Assembly: GCA_030437565.1 (NCBI GenBank) | Contig: CP129291.1 | Coordinates: 1,178,001-1,242,000, forward strand | Direction: 5' to 3' | DNA from: Terrilactibacillus sp. S3-3 | GTDB taxonomy: Bacteria; Bacillota; Bacilli; Bacillales; Sporolactobacillaceae | Length of the DNA stretch: 64,000 bases | In this document: positions 1 to 10,232 of the stretch, piece by piece | How positions within the stretch are numbered: the first letter of the stretch is position 1 | How the letters are laid out: each line of letters begins with the position of its first letter | Notes under the pieces: generated by a model | What the model was told of the DNA's origin: nothing | The model's input: the letters and a program-made list of their open reading frames with translations, nothing else | Databases searched by the model: none | Translations under genes and position numbers: made by a program

Positions 1-829
1 CAGCCGTTTCCGCTTTGGGTGTTTTTGACCCGGAAGCCGACAACATGGATGAAGCGTCAAACAAGGCGAAAGCCGTCCGTCTCCAAGCAAAATTAGCAAC
101 GCTTGTTGCCGGTTTGAAAAGGATCAGAGAGGGGCAAGAACCGATCGCCCCGCGCACAGATTTAAGCTTTGCTGCTAACTTTCTGTACATGCTGAATGGG
201 AAAGAACCGAGCGATATCGAAGAAGAAGCTTTTGACAAAGCGCTGATTCTTCATGCCGATCATGAACTGACGCTTCCACATTTACCGCCCGCGTGTGTGT
301 GGCAACACTCTCCGATATTTATTCCGGCGTCACAGCCGCTATCGGCGCTTTAAAAGGCCCGCTTCACGGAGGGGCAAATGAACGCGTGATGCAAATGCTT
401 GAAGAAATTGGTACGCTCGATAACGTTGACGATTATATCAATCAAAAACTGGCGCAAAAAGAAAAAATCATGGGCTTCGGCCACCGTGTTTACAAAACCG
501 GTGATCCCCGCGCTCGAATCCTTAAGAATATGTCGCGCCAGCTGACTGAACAAACCGGCCAAAGCAAATGGTACGATATTTCCATTAAAATTGAAGCTCT
601 CATCAAAGAGAAAAAAGGCCTGCTTCCTAACACAGATTTCTACTCCGCCAGTGTGTATCATTCGCTTGGCATCAAAAGAGACCTCTTTACACCGGTCTTT
701 GCGGCCAGCAGGGTGTCAGGATGGCTTGCCCATATTCTTGAACAATATAGCAACAACCGCTTGATCCGGCCGAGAGCGGAATACAACGGTCCTGCAGCTC
801 GTCCGTATGTTCCGATTGATCAACGCTAA
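1..829 (+). CDS. citZ: Citrate synthase, 3' part (5' end outside window, one frameshift)
   Basis: Condenses acetyl-CoA with oxaloacetate to citrate, the entry step of the TCA cycle, in the cytosol. About 275 C-terminal residues are visible of a family length near 370. The three catalytic positions are present: His in GPLHGGAN, His in GFGHRVY and Asp in NTDFYSA. The reading frame open at base 3 runs to about base 266; a missing base near 265-270 then moves the frame, after which homology ([14 protein letters not shown] onward) continues to the stop at 829. The start lies upstream of the window. Followed by icd and mdh, the standard Bacillus citZ-icd-mdh order. Identity is certain; the frameshift is probably a sequencing error. 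Confidence 0.95.
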
Positions 830-856
830 ATGCTGCATACTTTTCCCACAACACGA

Positions 857-887
857 ATAACAGGTACAGGTTCGCCTGTCCTGTTAT
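857..887 (+). other. Intercistronic hairpin between citZ and icd
   Basis: ATAACAGG and CCTGTTAT arms, extended by ACAGG/CCTGT around a TTCG tetraloop with one bulged base. It is followed by an A run, not a T run, so it is not a classical terminator on this strand. It may act as an RNA processing or stability element between the two cistrons (inference). Confidence 0.5.
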
Positions 888-938
888 AAAAAAAAAAATA
901 GATAAAAATGTTTTCATTGAGCTTAGGAGGTATGCATT

Positions 939-2207
939 TTGGCAAACGGAGAATGTATTACTGTTAAAGATGGTGTTTTAAACGTTCCGAATCATCCTAT
1001 TATTCCATTTATAGAAGGTGACGGTATCGGCCCGGATATTTGGGCCGCCGCCTCTCGAGTATTTGAAGCAGCTGTCAAAAAGGCATATAATGGTGAAAAG
1101 GAAATTGTCTGGAAAGAAGTTTTGGCAGGACAAAAAGCCTATGACAAAACAGGCGAGTGGTTGCCACAAGAAACAATTGATGCAATTAAGAAGTACATAA
1201 TTGCAATAAAGGGCCCGCTGACAACACCGGTGGGCGGCGGCATTCGCTCGCTGAATGTTGCTCTGCGCCAACAGCTTGATTTGTTCACCTGCCTGCGCCC
1301 TGTACGCTATTTTAGCGGCGTTCCTTCACCAGTCAAACACCCGGAACTCGTCAACATGGTGATTTTCCGTGAAAATACGGAAGATATCTATGCGGGCATT
1401 GAATTTAAAGAAGGAACTGAAGAAGTCCGGAAATTGATCAGTTTTTTGAGGAACGAACTGAATGTGAAAAACATTCGTTTCCCTGAATCATCGGGTATCG
1501 GTATTAAACCGGTGTCGAAAGAAGGGACAGCGCGGCTTGTCCGCTCGGCCATCCGCTATGCCATCAAAGAAGGGCGCAAGAGCGTGACCCTTGTTCATAA
1601 GGGAAACATTATGAAATATACGGAAGGCGCTTTTAAAAATTGGGGCTATCAAGTGGCTGAAACAGAATTTGCCGACAAAGTGTTTACTTGGAGGCAATAT
1701 GATGAAATGAAAGCCAAAGACGGCAAAGAAGCTGCCGATAAGGCTCAGGCAGATAGCGTTGAAGCGCAAAATCATTGTCAAAGATGCCATTGCCGATAAC
1801 TTCCTGCAACAAGTTTTAACACGTCCGGCGGAATACGATGTCGTGGCCACGATGAATCTGGATGGCGATTATATTTCAGATGCGCTGGCGGCGCAAGTCG
1901 GCGGGATCGGTATCGCTCCCGGAGCCAACATTAACTATGAAACCGGCGTTGCTATTTTTGAAGCGACGCACGGCACGGCACCGAAATATGCGGGGCTTGA
2001 TAAAGTGAACCCGTCTTCGGTGATTCTTTCCGGCGTGCTCATGTTTGAACATTTAAATTGGCATAAAGCAGCTGATCTCATTATTAATGCTGTCGAAAAA
2101 AAACAATCGCCAGCAAAGTCGTGACCTACGATTTTGCCCGTCTTATGGAAGGGGCAACGGAAGTCAAATGCTCCGAATTTGGCGATGCGATCATTAAAAA
2201 TCTTTAA
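939..2207 (+). CDS. icd: NADP-dependent isocitrate dehydrogenase (two frameshifts)
   Basis: Oxidatively decarboxylates isocitrate to 2-oxoglutarate. About 422 residues once the frames are joined, the normal length for the Bacillus enzyme. [19 protein letters not shown] carries the substrate-binding Ser; [20 protein letters not shown] is the C-terminal cofactor-binding segment. The start is TTG at 939, nine bases after TAGGAGG (924-930). The frame breaks near 1766 (one G missing before the [10 protein letters not shown] segment) and again in the A8 run near 2094-2101, before [23 protein letters not shown]. Cotranscription with citZ and mdh is likely. Identity is certain from motif order and length. 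Confidence 0.95.
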
Positions 2208-2263
2208 TTCTTGATGAATCAAGGCAGTTTTCAGCCGTTCAAATTGTGAAATGAAGGCAACTC

Positions 2264-2307
2264 AGCTGGCCGCTCGCACGTTGCATGGTCGACGTGCGCG
2301 GCCAGCT
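2264..2307 (+). other. Strong hairpin between icd and mdh
   Basis: AGCTGGCCG pairs with CGGCCAGCT and the inner TCGCACGT pairs with ACGTGCG, around a TGCATGGTCG loop. There is no T run after it, so it is more likely an intercistronic stability or processing structure than a terminator. Confidence 0.45.
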
Positions 2308-2381
2308 TGAATTCTCTGCCGAATTGGCGCATGTTTGAACGGCTTATTCTATTAATCTTGATTATTAAGGAGGGGACCATC

Positions 2382-3317
2382 ATGGCAGGTAACAGAAAAA
2401 AAATATCCGTTATTGGCGCCGGTTTTACAGGGGCGACAACTGCTTTTCTAATTGCCCAAAAAGAGCTTGGCGACGTGGTGCTAGTTGACATTCCAAAAAT
2501 GGAAGGTCCGACAAAGGGTAAAGCGCTCGATATGCTGGAAGCAAGCCCTGTTCAAGGCTTTGACGCCGCTATTGTCGGCACGTCGGATTACAAAGAAACG
2601 GCTGATTCGGATGTTGTTGTCATCACGGCCGGTATTGCCAGAAAACCGGGCATGAGCCGGGACGACCTTGTTTCTATCAACGTTGGGATCATGAAGGACG
2701 TCGCGAAACAAGTGACAGAATATTCACCTCATGCAACAATCATTGTACTCAGCAACCCTGTTGATGCAATGACTTACACGGTATTCAAAGAATCCGGTTT
2801 CCCGAAAAACCGCGTCATCGGTCAATCCGGCGTGCTTGATACCGCCCGTTTCAGAACGTTTATTTCGCAGGAACTTAGGCTGTCGGTTGAAGATGTTACG
2901 GGCTTCGTATTAGGCGGCCACGGCGATGACATGGTTCCGTTAATTCGCTATTCTTACGCAGGCGGTGTCCCGATTGAAAAATTGCTGCCGAAAGATCGCA
3001 TCGACGCTATCGTGGAAAGAACACGCAAAGGCGGCGGCGAAATTGTCAAATTGCTCGGAAACGGCAGCGCATACTACGCCCCAGCCGCTTCTTTAACTCA
3101 AATGGTAGAAGCCGTATTGAAAGACAAACGACGCGTGCTGCCGGCAATCGCTTATCTTGAAGGCGAATACGGCTACAGCGATCTTTATCTTGGCGTCCCT
3201 GTAGTACTCGGCAAAAACGGTGTTGAAAAAGTCATTGAACTCGATTTGACAGACGAAGAAAAACAAGCGTTAGACAAATCGGTTGCTTCGGTCAAAAAAG
3301 TCCTGCAAACAATCTGA
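2382..3317 (+). CDS. mdh: Malate dehydrogenase
   Basis: NAD-dependent oxidation of malate to oxaloacetate, closing the TCA cycle. 311 residues, uninterrupted. The Rossmann motif [11 protein letters not shown] is near residues 11-21, followed by the NAD-binding Asp (VLVDIP); the catalytic His lies in GGHGDDMVP, and the substrate-binding Arg residues in [11 protein letters not shown]. This LDH-like malate dehydrogenase type is usual in Bacillus. ATG at 2382 is preceded by AAGGAGGGG (2369-2376); an upstream in-frame start at 2307 has no ribosome site and would fall inside the preceding hairpin. Last gene of the citZ-icd-mdh set; a strong terminator follows at 3463. Confidence 0.96.
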   Translation: MAGNRKKISVIGAGFTGATTAFLIAQKELGDVVLVDIPKMEGPTKGKALDMLEASPVQGFDAAIVGTSDYKETADSDVVVITAGIARKPGMSRDDLVSINVGIMKDVAKQVTEYSPHATIIVLSNPVDAMTYTVFKESGFPKNRVIGQSGVLDTARFRTFISQELRLSVEDVTGFVLGGHGDDMVPLIRYSYAGGVPIEKLLPKDRIDAIVERTRKGGGEIVKLLGNGSAYYAPAASLTQMVEAVLKDKRRVLPAIAYLEGEYGYSDLYLGVPVVLGKNGVEKVIELDLTDEEKQALDKSVASVKKVLQTI

Positions 3318-3462
3318 CTTTTTTTTGCGGGTGATGGCATACAAGCTAATGAAGTTGCAAAAAAGCATCCTGGCGCTCTCCGTCCCGATGATTTTTTTTT
3401 CTATCTTCTTTACCAAGCCTTTTTAGATGAGCCCGGACAAATCTATTAACGTGAGAAAAGCC

Positions 3463-3508
3463 GATGAATCATGCGCAAAAGGCATGATTCATCATTTTTT
3501 TTTTTTTG
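3463..3508 (+). terminator. Rho-independent terminator of the citZ-icd-mdh set
   Basis: GATGAATCATGC and GCATGATTCATC form a perfect 12-bp stem around GCAAAAG, followed by a run of about 13 T. Confidence 0.9.
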
Positions 3509-3541
3509 CTTGCAGGCTGTATTTTCGACAATTTTCCCCTT

Positions 3542-3586
3542 TTTACAAAAGCTTTACATTGGCTTTATACCTACCTATTTTTAACG
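3542..3586 (+). promoter_or_regulatory. Pho boxes upstream of pstS (PhoP binding)
   Basis: TTTACA at 3542, TTTACA at 3553 and TTTATA at 3564 are spaced exactly 11 bp apart, with a further TTAACG at 3581. This matches the Bacillus PhoP recognition pattern of TT(A/T/C)ACA repeats with 11-bp periodicity. It implies induction of the pst operon under phosphate starvation by the PhoP encoded at 7751. Confidence 0.8.
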
Positions 3587-3649
3587 AACGTCCGATAAGA
3601 TTAGAAATGTAATCAGCTTAACTAAAAAGCCTGAGGGGGAAAAATTTGA

Positions 3650-4562
3650 ATGAAAAAGAAAAATTGGATTGCACTCAGCCTGTTTTTAATCTTATCGCTA
3701 GTTCTCGCAGCGTGCGGAGGAAACAGTGCTTCGAATAGCAGTTCAAAGCAAAGTGATGGTTCCAAAAAACTTGTCGGGAAAAATCGTGATTGGTGGGTCA
3801 ACCGCTCTGCAACCGCTTGCGGCAGCAGCTGCCAAAGATTTCATGAACGAGCATCCGAATGTACAAATTGACGTCCAAGGCGGCGGCAGCGGTACAGGTT
3901 TAAGTGAAGTGTCGAACGGCCATTTTGATATTGGGATGTCGGACATCTTTGCTGAAAACGGGAAAAACATCGATGCGAAAGCCCTTAAAGATTACAAGGT
4001 GGCTGTTGTGGGGATGACCGCAGCTGTGAATCCGAAAGTAGGCATCAAAAATCTATCAAAAGCGGATTTGCAAAAAGTATTTACAGGCAAAGTGAAAAAC
4101 TGGTCCGAAGTCGGCGGGAAGAGCCAAAAAATCACGCTGGTAAACCGTCCGGACGGTTCGGGTACAAGAGCCACATTCGATCAATTTGCTTTGGATAACA
4201 AAACACCGGCTGAAGGGATCACGCAAGATTCATCCGATACAGTGAAGAAAATTATTTCTCAAAACACCGGTGCAGTCGGATATCTCGCGCTCTCTTACTT
4301 TACTGCCAATGACAAATCCGTAACAAAATTGTCTCTCGATAATGTTGAAGCAAGTGAAGATAATGTTGCCAGCGGAAAATTCCCGGTTTGGGCCTATGAA
4401 CATATGTACACGAAAGGCGCCCCTAAACCGCTCGTCAAAGCTTTTCTGGATTACATGACGGGCAAAGCTGTTCAAGGCAAACTTGTTCCGGCTCAAGGTT
4501 ATATCTCGGTTGACAAAATGAAAGTTGAACGCGATGCCAGCGGCAAATTGACAAATAAATAA
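3650..4562 (+). CDS. pstS: Phosphate ABC transporter, substrate-binding lipoprotein (one frameshift)
   Basis: Binds inorganic phosphate outside the membrane and delivers it to PstCA. A lipoprotein signal peptide ends in the lipobox LAAC (Cys near residue 22), followed by a Ser/Asn-rich linker. The phosphate-binding core shows GSTALQPL, GGGSGTGLSEV, DIGMSD and RPDGSGTRATF, the usual anion-binding loops. About 303 residues when frames are joined; the frame changes in the A6 run near 3764-3769. ATG at 3650 follows GAGGGGG. First gene of pstSCAB, with Pho boxes upstream. Confidence 0.95.
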
Positions 4563-4591
4563 AAGCAAAGTGAGTCATACAAAGAAAATAT

Positions 4592-4636
4592 TGAGGCGGT
4601 GGGGTGGATACAAACGTATTGACCCCGCTCACCTCA
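4592..4636 (+). other. Hairpin between pstS and pstC
   Basis: TGAGG and CCTCA outer arms with GGGGT and ACCCC inner arms around a loop near 4606-4621. No long T run follows. Such a structure could stabilise the pstS message so that binding protein exceeds permease; that role is inferred. Confidence 0.4.
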
Positions 4637-4672
4637 TTTAATGATAGGCCATGATAACAAAAGAGGTGCAGC

Positions 4673-5648
4673 ATGAAAATAAATAATGAGGCAACTGAGC
4701 CGTTGGACATGGATTCGGGCTCATCGCCAACGGATTTGCTCAAAGAAACCCGGTTTATAAAAAAGTTCACCAGTCGATACAGTGAAAGCCGCGGAAAAAC
4801 AGTGATCTATATCAGCGCTTTCTTTATGATTATCTCGGTGGTGGCAATCACGCTCTTTCTAACCGTACAGGGGCTGCGTTCGTTTACCGTTGATCATATC
4901 AGCCTGTTTAAATTTCTGACAGGTACGGAATGGTATCCGGATCGCTCAAGCCATCCTCTATACGGGGCATTTCCTTTTATATTTGGATCGTTTGCCGTAA
5001 CTTTTTTGTCGGCTTTGATTGCCGCCCCGATTGGAATTGGTTCGGCGATTTTCATGACCGAACTAACAAAAAAATGGGGGCAAAGAGTTCTCCAGCCCGT
5101 CATTGAAATTCTTGTCGGCATTCCTTCGGTTGTTTATGGGCTGATAGGATTGTTTGTCTGTGATCGTGCCTTTTATGCGCAATCACTTCGGCGGATCAGG
5201 ATTCAGCCTGCTTTCAGGCGCGCTTGTCGTCGCCATTATGGTTTTGCCGACGGTCACGAGCATTGCCGCCGACAGTATCAGAGCCGTCCCTGATAAACTG
5301 CGCGAAGCTTCTTACGCCATCGGGGCGACAAAATGGCAAACCATTTATAAAGTTGTCATCCCGGCAGCAGGCTCAAGCCTGATCACAGCGATTGTTCTAG
5401 GTATGTCACGGGCCTTCGGCGAAGCACTTGCCGTGCAAATGGTCATTGGCAATGCCCGAAGCCTGCCGCATCTCATCACGGATCCATCGGCAACATTAAC
5501 GACGATCATCACTCTCAGCATGGGAAATACAACGACCGGCAGCGTGCTTAATGATGTGCTTTGGTCGCTTGGACTGGTTCTGCTGGCGATTTCCTACCTG
5601 TTTATTGTTCTCATCCGTTTCTTGGCTAAAAGGAGGAATTTGTCTTGA
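4673..5648 (+). CDS. pstC: Phosphate ABC transporter permease PstC (one frameshift)
   Basis: One of the two membrane channel subunits of the phosphate importer. A membrane segment near residues 45-65 (ISAFFMIISVVAITLFL) is followed by the periplasmic stretch with TGTEWYPD and the ABC permease core; the EAA-loop coupling motif is REASYAIGATKWQTIYKVVIP. The frame breaks near 5150-5160, after EILVGIPSVVYGLIG, and resumes as SVIVPFMRNHFGGSG. Total about 325 residues, normal for PstC. Its stop overlaps the TTG start of pstA by four bases, showing translational coupling. Confidence 0.93.
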
Positions 5649-6534
5649 CTAGTAAAGTGACTAACCGGATTGCACTTTCTATTGTTGTTTTATGCGCTTT
5701 TATCACGGTGGCGACGCTGGTCGCGCTGTTGGGGTACATCTTATATGAGGGCTTGCTGAGTATTTCTGGCATTTTTTTTTTAACCTCCGATTCCAGTTCC
5801 TTTGAGGCCGGGGGCGGTATAAAGAATCAGCTTTGGAATTCTTTCTATTTGCTTTTCATCACGATGGTGTTTACCATTCCTCTAGGCGTGAGCGGCGGGA
5901 TTTATTTGGCGGAATACGCCAAACCAGGCAAATTGACATCATTTATTCGTTCCTGTGTTGAAGTGCTGGCTTCCCTCCCCTCGATTGTTGTCGGCATGTT
6001 CGGCCTTTTATTATTCGTTAATTACTTTGGCTGGAATTATTCGATATTATCCGGTGCTTTGGCATTAACCGTCTTTAATCTGCCGGTCATTGTCCGCGTG
6101 ACCGAGGATGCTTTTCGCTCGCTTCCCCGCCATCTTAAGGAAGGCGGACTTGCACTGGGACTGACCCATTGGTATACGATCAAAACCATTCTCATACCCG
6201 CAGCTTTTCCAGGCATCCTGACGGGCGTCATTCTCTCGGCCGGACGCGTATTCGGCGAATCGGCGGCATGCTGTTCACGGCAGGCTTATCGACTCCGAAT
6301 CTGGATTTTTCCAACTGGAATCCTGTTTCTCCCAATTCACCGATCAATCTTTTTCGTTCGGCGGAAACCTTGTCTGTGCATATCTGGGCGGTGAATACTT
6401 CCGGTATCATTCCTGATATAAAAACAGTGGCTAACGGCTCGGCAGCGGTTCTCGTCTTGTGTGTATTAGCTTTCAACCTGTTGGCACGCGGCGCGGGTAA
6501 ATTTATTCATCGAAAAATGGCTGGAAAATCTTAA
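5645..6534 (+). CDS. pstA: Phosphate ABC transporter permease PstA (one frameshift)
   Basis: Second membrane subunit of the Pst importer, about 296 residues with six predicted membrane segments. The EAA coupling loop is [36 protein letters not shown] is typical of PstA. TTG at 5645 overlaps the pstC stop and follows AGGAGG (5631-5636). The frame is lost near 6265, just after GRVFGESAA, and resumes with [18 protein letters not shown] to the stop at 6534. pstB follows 14 bases later. Confidence 0.93.
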
Positions 6535-6548
6535 GGAGGATGATGGCA

Positions 6549-7365
6549 ATGCTTTTACAAATGGAGACTAAAATGACTGAATTTCAAAAAGCGGCTGAAG
6601 AAACGGAACTGGTACTGGACGTGAAAGATCTGAACATCTATTATGGCACAAACCATGCGGTCAAACATGTCGATTTGCCCGTTTATGAACGAACGATCAC
6701 GGCACTCATCGGCCCGTCCGGCTGCGGAAAATCGACATTTATCCGCACTATTAACAGAATGAACGACCTGATTCCCGGAGCAAAATGCGAAGGGGAGATC
6801 AATTACAATCAGTTGAATCTGCTCAATCCGAAAGTGGATGTCGTCCGTTTGCGTTCGGAAATCGGCATGGTTTTTCAACAGCCCAATCCTTTTCCAAAGT
6901 CGATCTATGAAAATCTTGCTTTGCCGTTAAAATTTAACGGGGTGCGTAGCAAGAAAAAATTATTGGAAGTAGCGGAAAATTGTTTGAAACAAGCAGCACT
7001 GTGGGATGAAGTCAAAGACATCCTTGATAAATCCGCTTTGTCACTTTCCGGCGGGCAGCAGCAGCGGCTGTGCATTGCCAGAGCGCTGGTATTGAAACCA
7101 AAAGTCCTGCTTCTCGACGAACCGACGTCGGCGCTTGATCCGGTATCCCACTTCTAAAATTGAAAAAAAACTGCTTCTTCAATTGAAAAAAAAAGACTAT
7201 ACCATTATTATTGTGACTCATAATATGCAGCAGGCTGCGAGAATTGCTGATTACACGGCTTTCTTCTATCAAGGCGACTTTGTGGAACATGGGAAAACAT
7301 CCACCATCTTCACTAGTCCGGCAGATAAAAAAACAAAAGACTATATCTCCGGGCGCTTCGGCTGA
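6549..7365 (+). CDS. pstB: Phosphate ABC transporter ATPase PstB (one frameshift)
   Basis: ATP-hydrolysing subunit that drives phosphate import through PstCA. Walker [10 protein letters not shown] (about residue 55), Q loop VFQQPNPFP, signature LSGGQQQR, Walker [14 protein letters not shown], and switch His in [15 protein letters not shown] prefer ATG at 6549 because AAGGAGG (6533-6539) would touch the earlier in-frame ATG codons at 6540 and 6543. One extra C near 7147 breaks the frame right after the Walker B region; homology resumes with TSKIEKKLL. Total about 271 residues. Only one pstB and no phoU follow; the operon ends at the 7439 terminator. Confidence 0.95.
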
Positions 7366-7438
7366 TTCTAATATTGTTTTACAAAGGAAGGCCCTGCTCA
7401 GAAAAGATGGAAGTTTGCCGACTTTTAAGCCATATTAG

Positions 7439-7466
7439 AACTTGCCGTTTCGGCAAGTTTCTTTCT
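7439..7466 (+). terminator. Terminator of the pst operon
   Basis: AACTTGCC and GGCAAGTT pair around GTTTC, followed by TCTTTC. A compact hairpin directly before repeat copy 1. Confidence 0.75.
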
Positions 7467-7478
7467 GCTTATTCAATG

Positions 7479-7685
7479 GGATAAAGTGAAACTTCAATCA
7501 GTCTTCCATCCCCACTGATTGTTAGCTCTTGCCCACAGGACGTGGGTCACACAGACGTTGTCACAGGATGTGGCGCCTTTAGTCTGTGTTCCGAAGACCG
7601 GGCTTTTACAGGCAGTTATCTTATACTACTTCGATCTATTGAAGCCTCGAGTTGGGAATCTTACTGCCCGTTAAAGCGGGATAAA
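7479..7685 (+). repeat. Structured dispersed repeat, copy 1 (pstB-phoP gap)
   Basis: About 207 bp. It begins GGATAAAGTGAAACTTC and ends GCGGGATAAA. Predicted pairings: AATCAGT (7496)/ACTGATT (7514); CCCAC-AGGAC-GTGGG (7532-7546); ACACAGAC/GTCTGTGT (7549-7556 with 7582-7589) enclosing GTCAC-AGGAT-GTGGC (7560-7574); GGCAGT (7611)/ACTGCC (7663); and a terminal CCCG-TTAAAG-CGGG. No reading frame. Same family as the copies at 18782, 24130 and 63887. Oriented like the upstream gene pstB and placed after its terminator. Function unknown; it could be a small RNA, a 3' UTR module or a non-autonomous mobile repeat. Confidence 0.85.
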
Positions 7686-7750
7686 CTGTCTCTTTTTTAA
7701 GAAAAAAGGGTATATGATGATGTATAGAAAAAGATAAGGAGGAGTTGCTA

Positions 7751-8451
7751 TTGGGGAAGAAAATACTCGTTGTTGATGATGAGCCATCCATTGTGACACT
7801 GCTGTCCTTCAATCTTGAAAAAGCCGGTTTTGATGTCGTCACAGCAAATACAGGAACCGAAGCGCTGGAGAAAATTGGCGAAGAGTCGCCCGATCTGGTT
7901 ATTCTCGATTTGATGCTGCCGGAAATGGACGGGATGGATGTTTGCAAACAGATGCGTCAGCAATATATATTTATACCTATTCTCATGCTGACGGCGCGCG
8001 ATGATGAATTGGACAAAATCTTAGGACTTGAGCTAGGCGCGGATGATTACATGACAAAACCATTCAGTCCGCGTGAGGTTGTGGCCCGTGTCAAAGCGAT
8101 TTTACGCCGTTCAAGCCTGGGCGAAAAGGCGCAAGGGCAAACGTTGTCTGTTGGCGAAATCACGGTTTTTCCGGATAATTATGAAGCCAGGTTCAGAGGG
8201 GAAGAAATGGCGCTTACGCCAAAAGAATTTGAACTGCTTGTCTACCTAATTAGGAACAAAGGGCGGGTTCTGACTAGAGACAACTGCTGAATGCCGTCTG
8301 GAATTACGAATTTGCGGGAGATACAAGAATTGTCGACGTCCATGTCAGCCACTTGCGAGAGAAGATTGAGGATGTAACAAGAAAGCCTGTTTATATAAAG
8401 ACGGTGAGAGGATTGGGTTATAAGCTTGAAGAACCTAAACTTAATAAGTAA
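7751..8451 (+). CDS. phoP: Phosphate response regulator PhoP (one frameshift)
   Basis: OmpR-family DNA-binding response regulator activated by PhoR; switches on pst and other Pho genes when phosphate is low. The receiver domain has acidic residues in VVDDEPS, the phospho-acceptor Asp in VILDLMLPEMDG (about residue 53) and Lys in MTKPFSP. The winged-helix domain contains TPKEFELLVYL, RIVDVHVSHLREKIE and VRGLGYKLEEP. TTG at 7751 sits eight bases after AAGGAGG (7736-7742). One C is missing near 8280 (after GRVLTRD). About 233 residues. Its end overlaps the start of phoR. Confidence 0.94.
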
Positions 8452-10158
8452 ACGAAAAATACGTTGGATTTTCGGTATCGTCATTTTGATTTTTTTCCTT
8501 TTTATCCTTAATCAAGTTTTGCACGCGTCAGACTTAAGGCAAGAAAAAACGTTGATGGCTGAGCGCAGCCGGTTAGTCGCCGCGATCATCGTAAATGGAA
8601 AAAAACAAAAGCACTCGACGTGTCCCCGCTGAGTAAGGAATTCGGCGCGTCTATAAAGCAGTTGGGTATTCAGCTCACCGTATATAATGCCTCAGGAAAA
8701 TCTTTGTACTTCAGCGGCAAGAGCGGTGCCCCCGCTCCGCCATCCTCCCCGTTCCCTAGTTTTTATCAGAAAAAAAAATACGTTGTTTATACAGATAAGC
8801 TCGCGGATCATCATCGAACGATAGGTTATATTCAATTCACCGCCCCGTTCACCCCGTTAAAGGGTCTTGTTCTGCTCGATTTCTTCCTTTTTATTGCCGG
8901 ATTATCCCTGCTCTATTATCATGACAGATTAATCAAGCGTTATTCAGGGCCAGTGACGGAAGCGGCATTGATGACGGAAAAAAAAAATGCTGGAGGGCGA
9001 CTACAGCAGAAAAGCATCAAATAATGTCGAGCCGGCCAGCGTGCTGCGGTTGAATTTAGCGATGAACCGTCTGTCGCAAAGCGTGAACATGATTACGAAG
9101 TCGTACGCGATGCAGCAGGACAGCATGGCCACGCTCACTGAAAATATTGGCAACGGGCTGATCGTTATTGACGGCAACGGCCGGATCAGCCATGTCAATA
9201 AGACCTATAAGGAGACATTTAAAACAGGGGCGGAGCACTGGATAAATGCCCGCTACCAAAGTGTGATTCCCTATCCTGAAGTATTCATATGATCGATGAG
9301 GTGTTTCGCACGGGCGAGCAAATTTCAGAGCAATTGAAGATTACGGTTCATATTGAAAGAAAGCATTTCGATGTATCATGTGCACCTATTCTTGACAAAA
9401 ATCGCCGGCTGCGCGGTATTGTCGTCGTTTTTCACGATATTACCGAACTGAAGAAACTGGAAAAAATGCGCAAAGATTTTGTCGCCAATGTGTCGCATGA
9501 GCTTAAGACGCCGGTGACGTCGGTGATCGGTTTCACAGAAACGCTGCTTGACGGTGCGAAAGATGATAAGGAATTAGAAGAAAAATTTTTTAAACATTAT
9601 TTTGCATGAAAGCCGCCGCCTGCAAAGTTTAATTAAAGATTTACTGGAATTATCAAAGATCGAAAAAGAACATTTCTCCATACAATGGCAGAATGTCTCT
9701 CTAGATAGTTTGCTGGATGAAGTCCTGCTTATTTTTAGTGAGAAAGCGGCTGAGAAAGATATCACGATTACAAAAAAAGCGGACCGGAAGGCTGCTGGGC
9801 GCTGGGCGACCCTTATCGGATCCGCCAAATTATGATCAATCTGATTACAAATGCCATTGCTTATACGCCTAGACACGGAAAAATATTTCTGGAAATCAAA
9901 GAATCGCAGGCAAAAGCGCAATTTGTGATTTCCGATACAGGCATCGGCATTGAGAAAAAACAAATTCCAAGGATCTTTGAACGTTTTTACCGTGTTGATA
10001 AAGCAAGAAGCCGTGATCTCGGCGGAACCGGCCTTGGACTCGCGATTGTCAAGCATTTGGTTGAAGTGCACGAAGGCCGGATCGACGTGGAAAGCGAAGT
10101 TGGAAAAGGGACCACTTTTATCATCACGTTCAAGAAGTCTTCTTCTGCGATTGGATAA
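8426..10158 (+). CDS. phoR: Phosphate sensor histidine kinase PhoR (five frameshifts)
   Basis: Membrane sensor kinase partner of PhoP. Order of parts: membrane segment (IFGIVILIFFLFILNQVL, residues 15-33), extracellular loop, second membrane segment (LVLLDFFLFIAGLSLLYY), PAS region (NGLIVIDGNGRISHVNKTY), HisKA box VANVSHELKTPVTSVIGF with the phosphorylated His, and the ATPase domain with N box MINLITNAIAYTP, G1 DTGIGI and GTGLGLAIV. Frames break near 8602, 8983 (A run), 9288, 9587 and 9800; every segment matches consecutive parts of one kinase. Start TTG 8426 overlaps phoP. Five breaks in one gene with a working partner and target operon point to read errors rather than decay. Confidence 0.92.
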
Positions 10159-10232
10159 AAGCACGGGGTTGCTTTACAATAATAGATAAGGTGCTTGCAC
10201 GTTTTGGTGCATTTGTAGGAGAGATGCTGTTA

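Noticed and set aside
7479-7685. The repeat as a riboswitch of the downstream gene (phoP, ytxC, gerM)
   Set aside because: The downstream genes are unrelated and in copy 3 the element points away from rplT and follows sspI; the consistent neighbour is the upstream gene, not the downstream one.
8426-10158. phoR as a set of separate small proteins or a true pseudogene
   Set aside because: All kinase motifs are present in order and only frame changes separate them; the same kind of break occurs in essential genes nearby.
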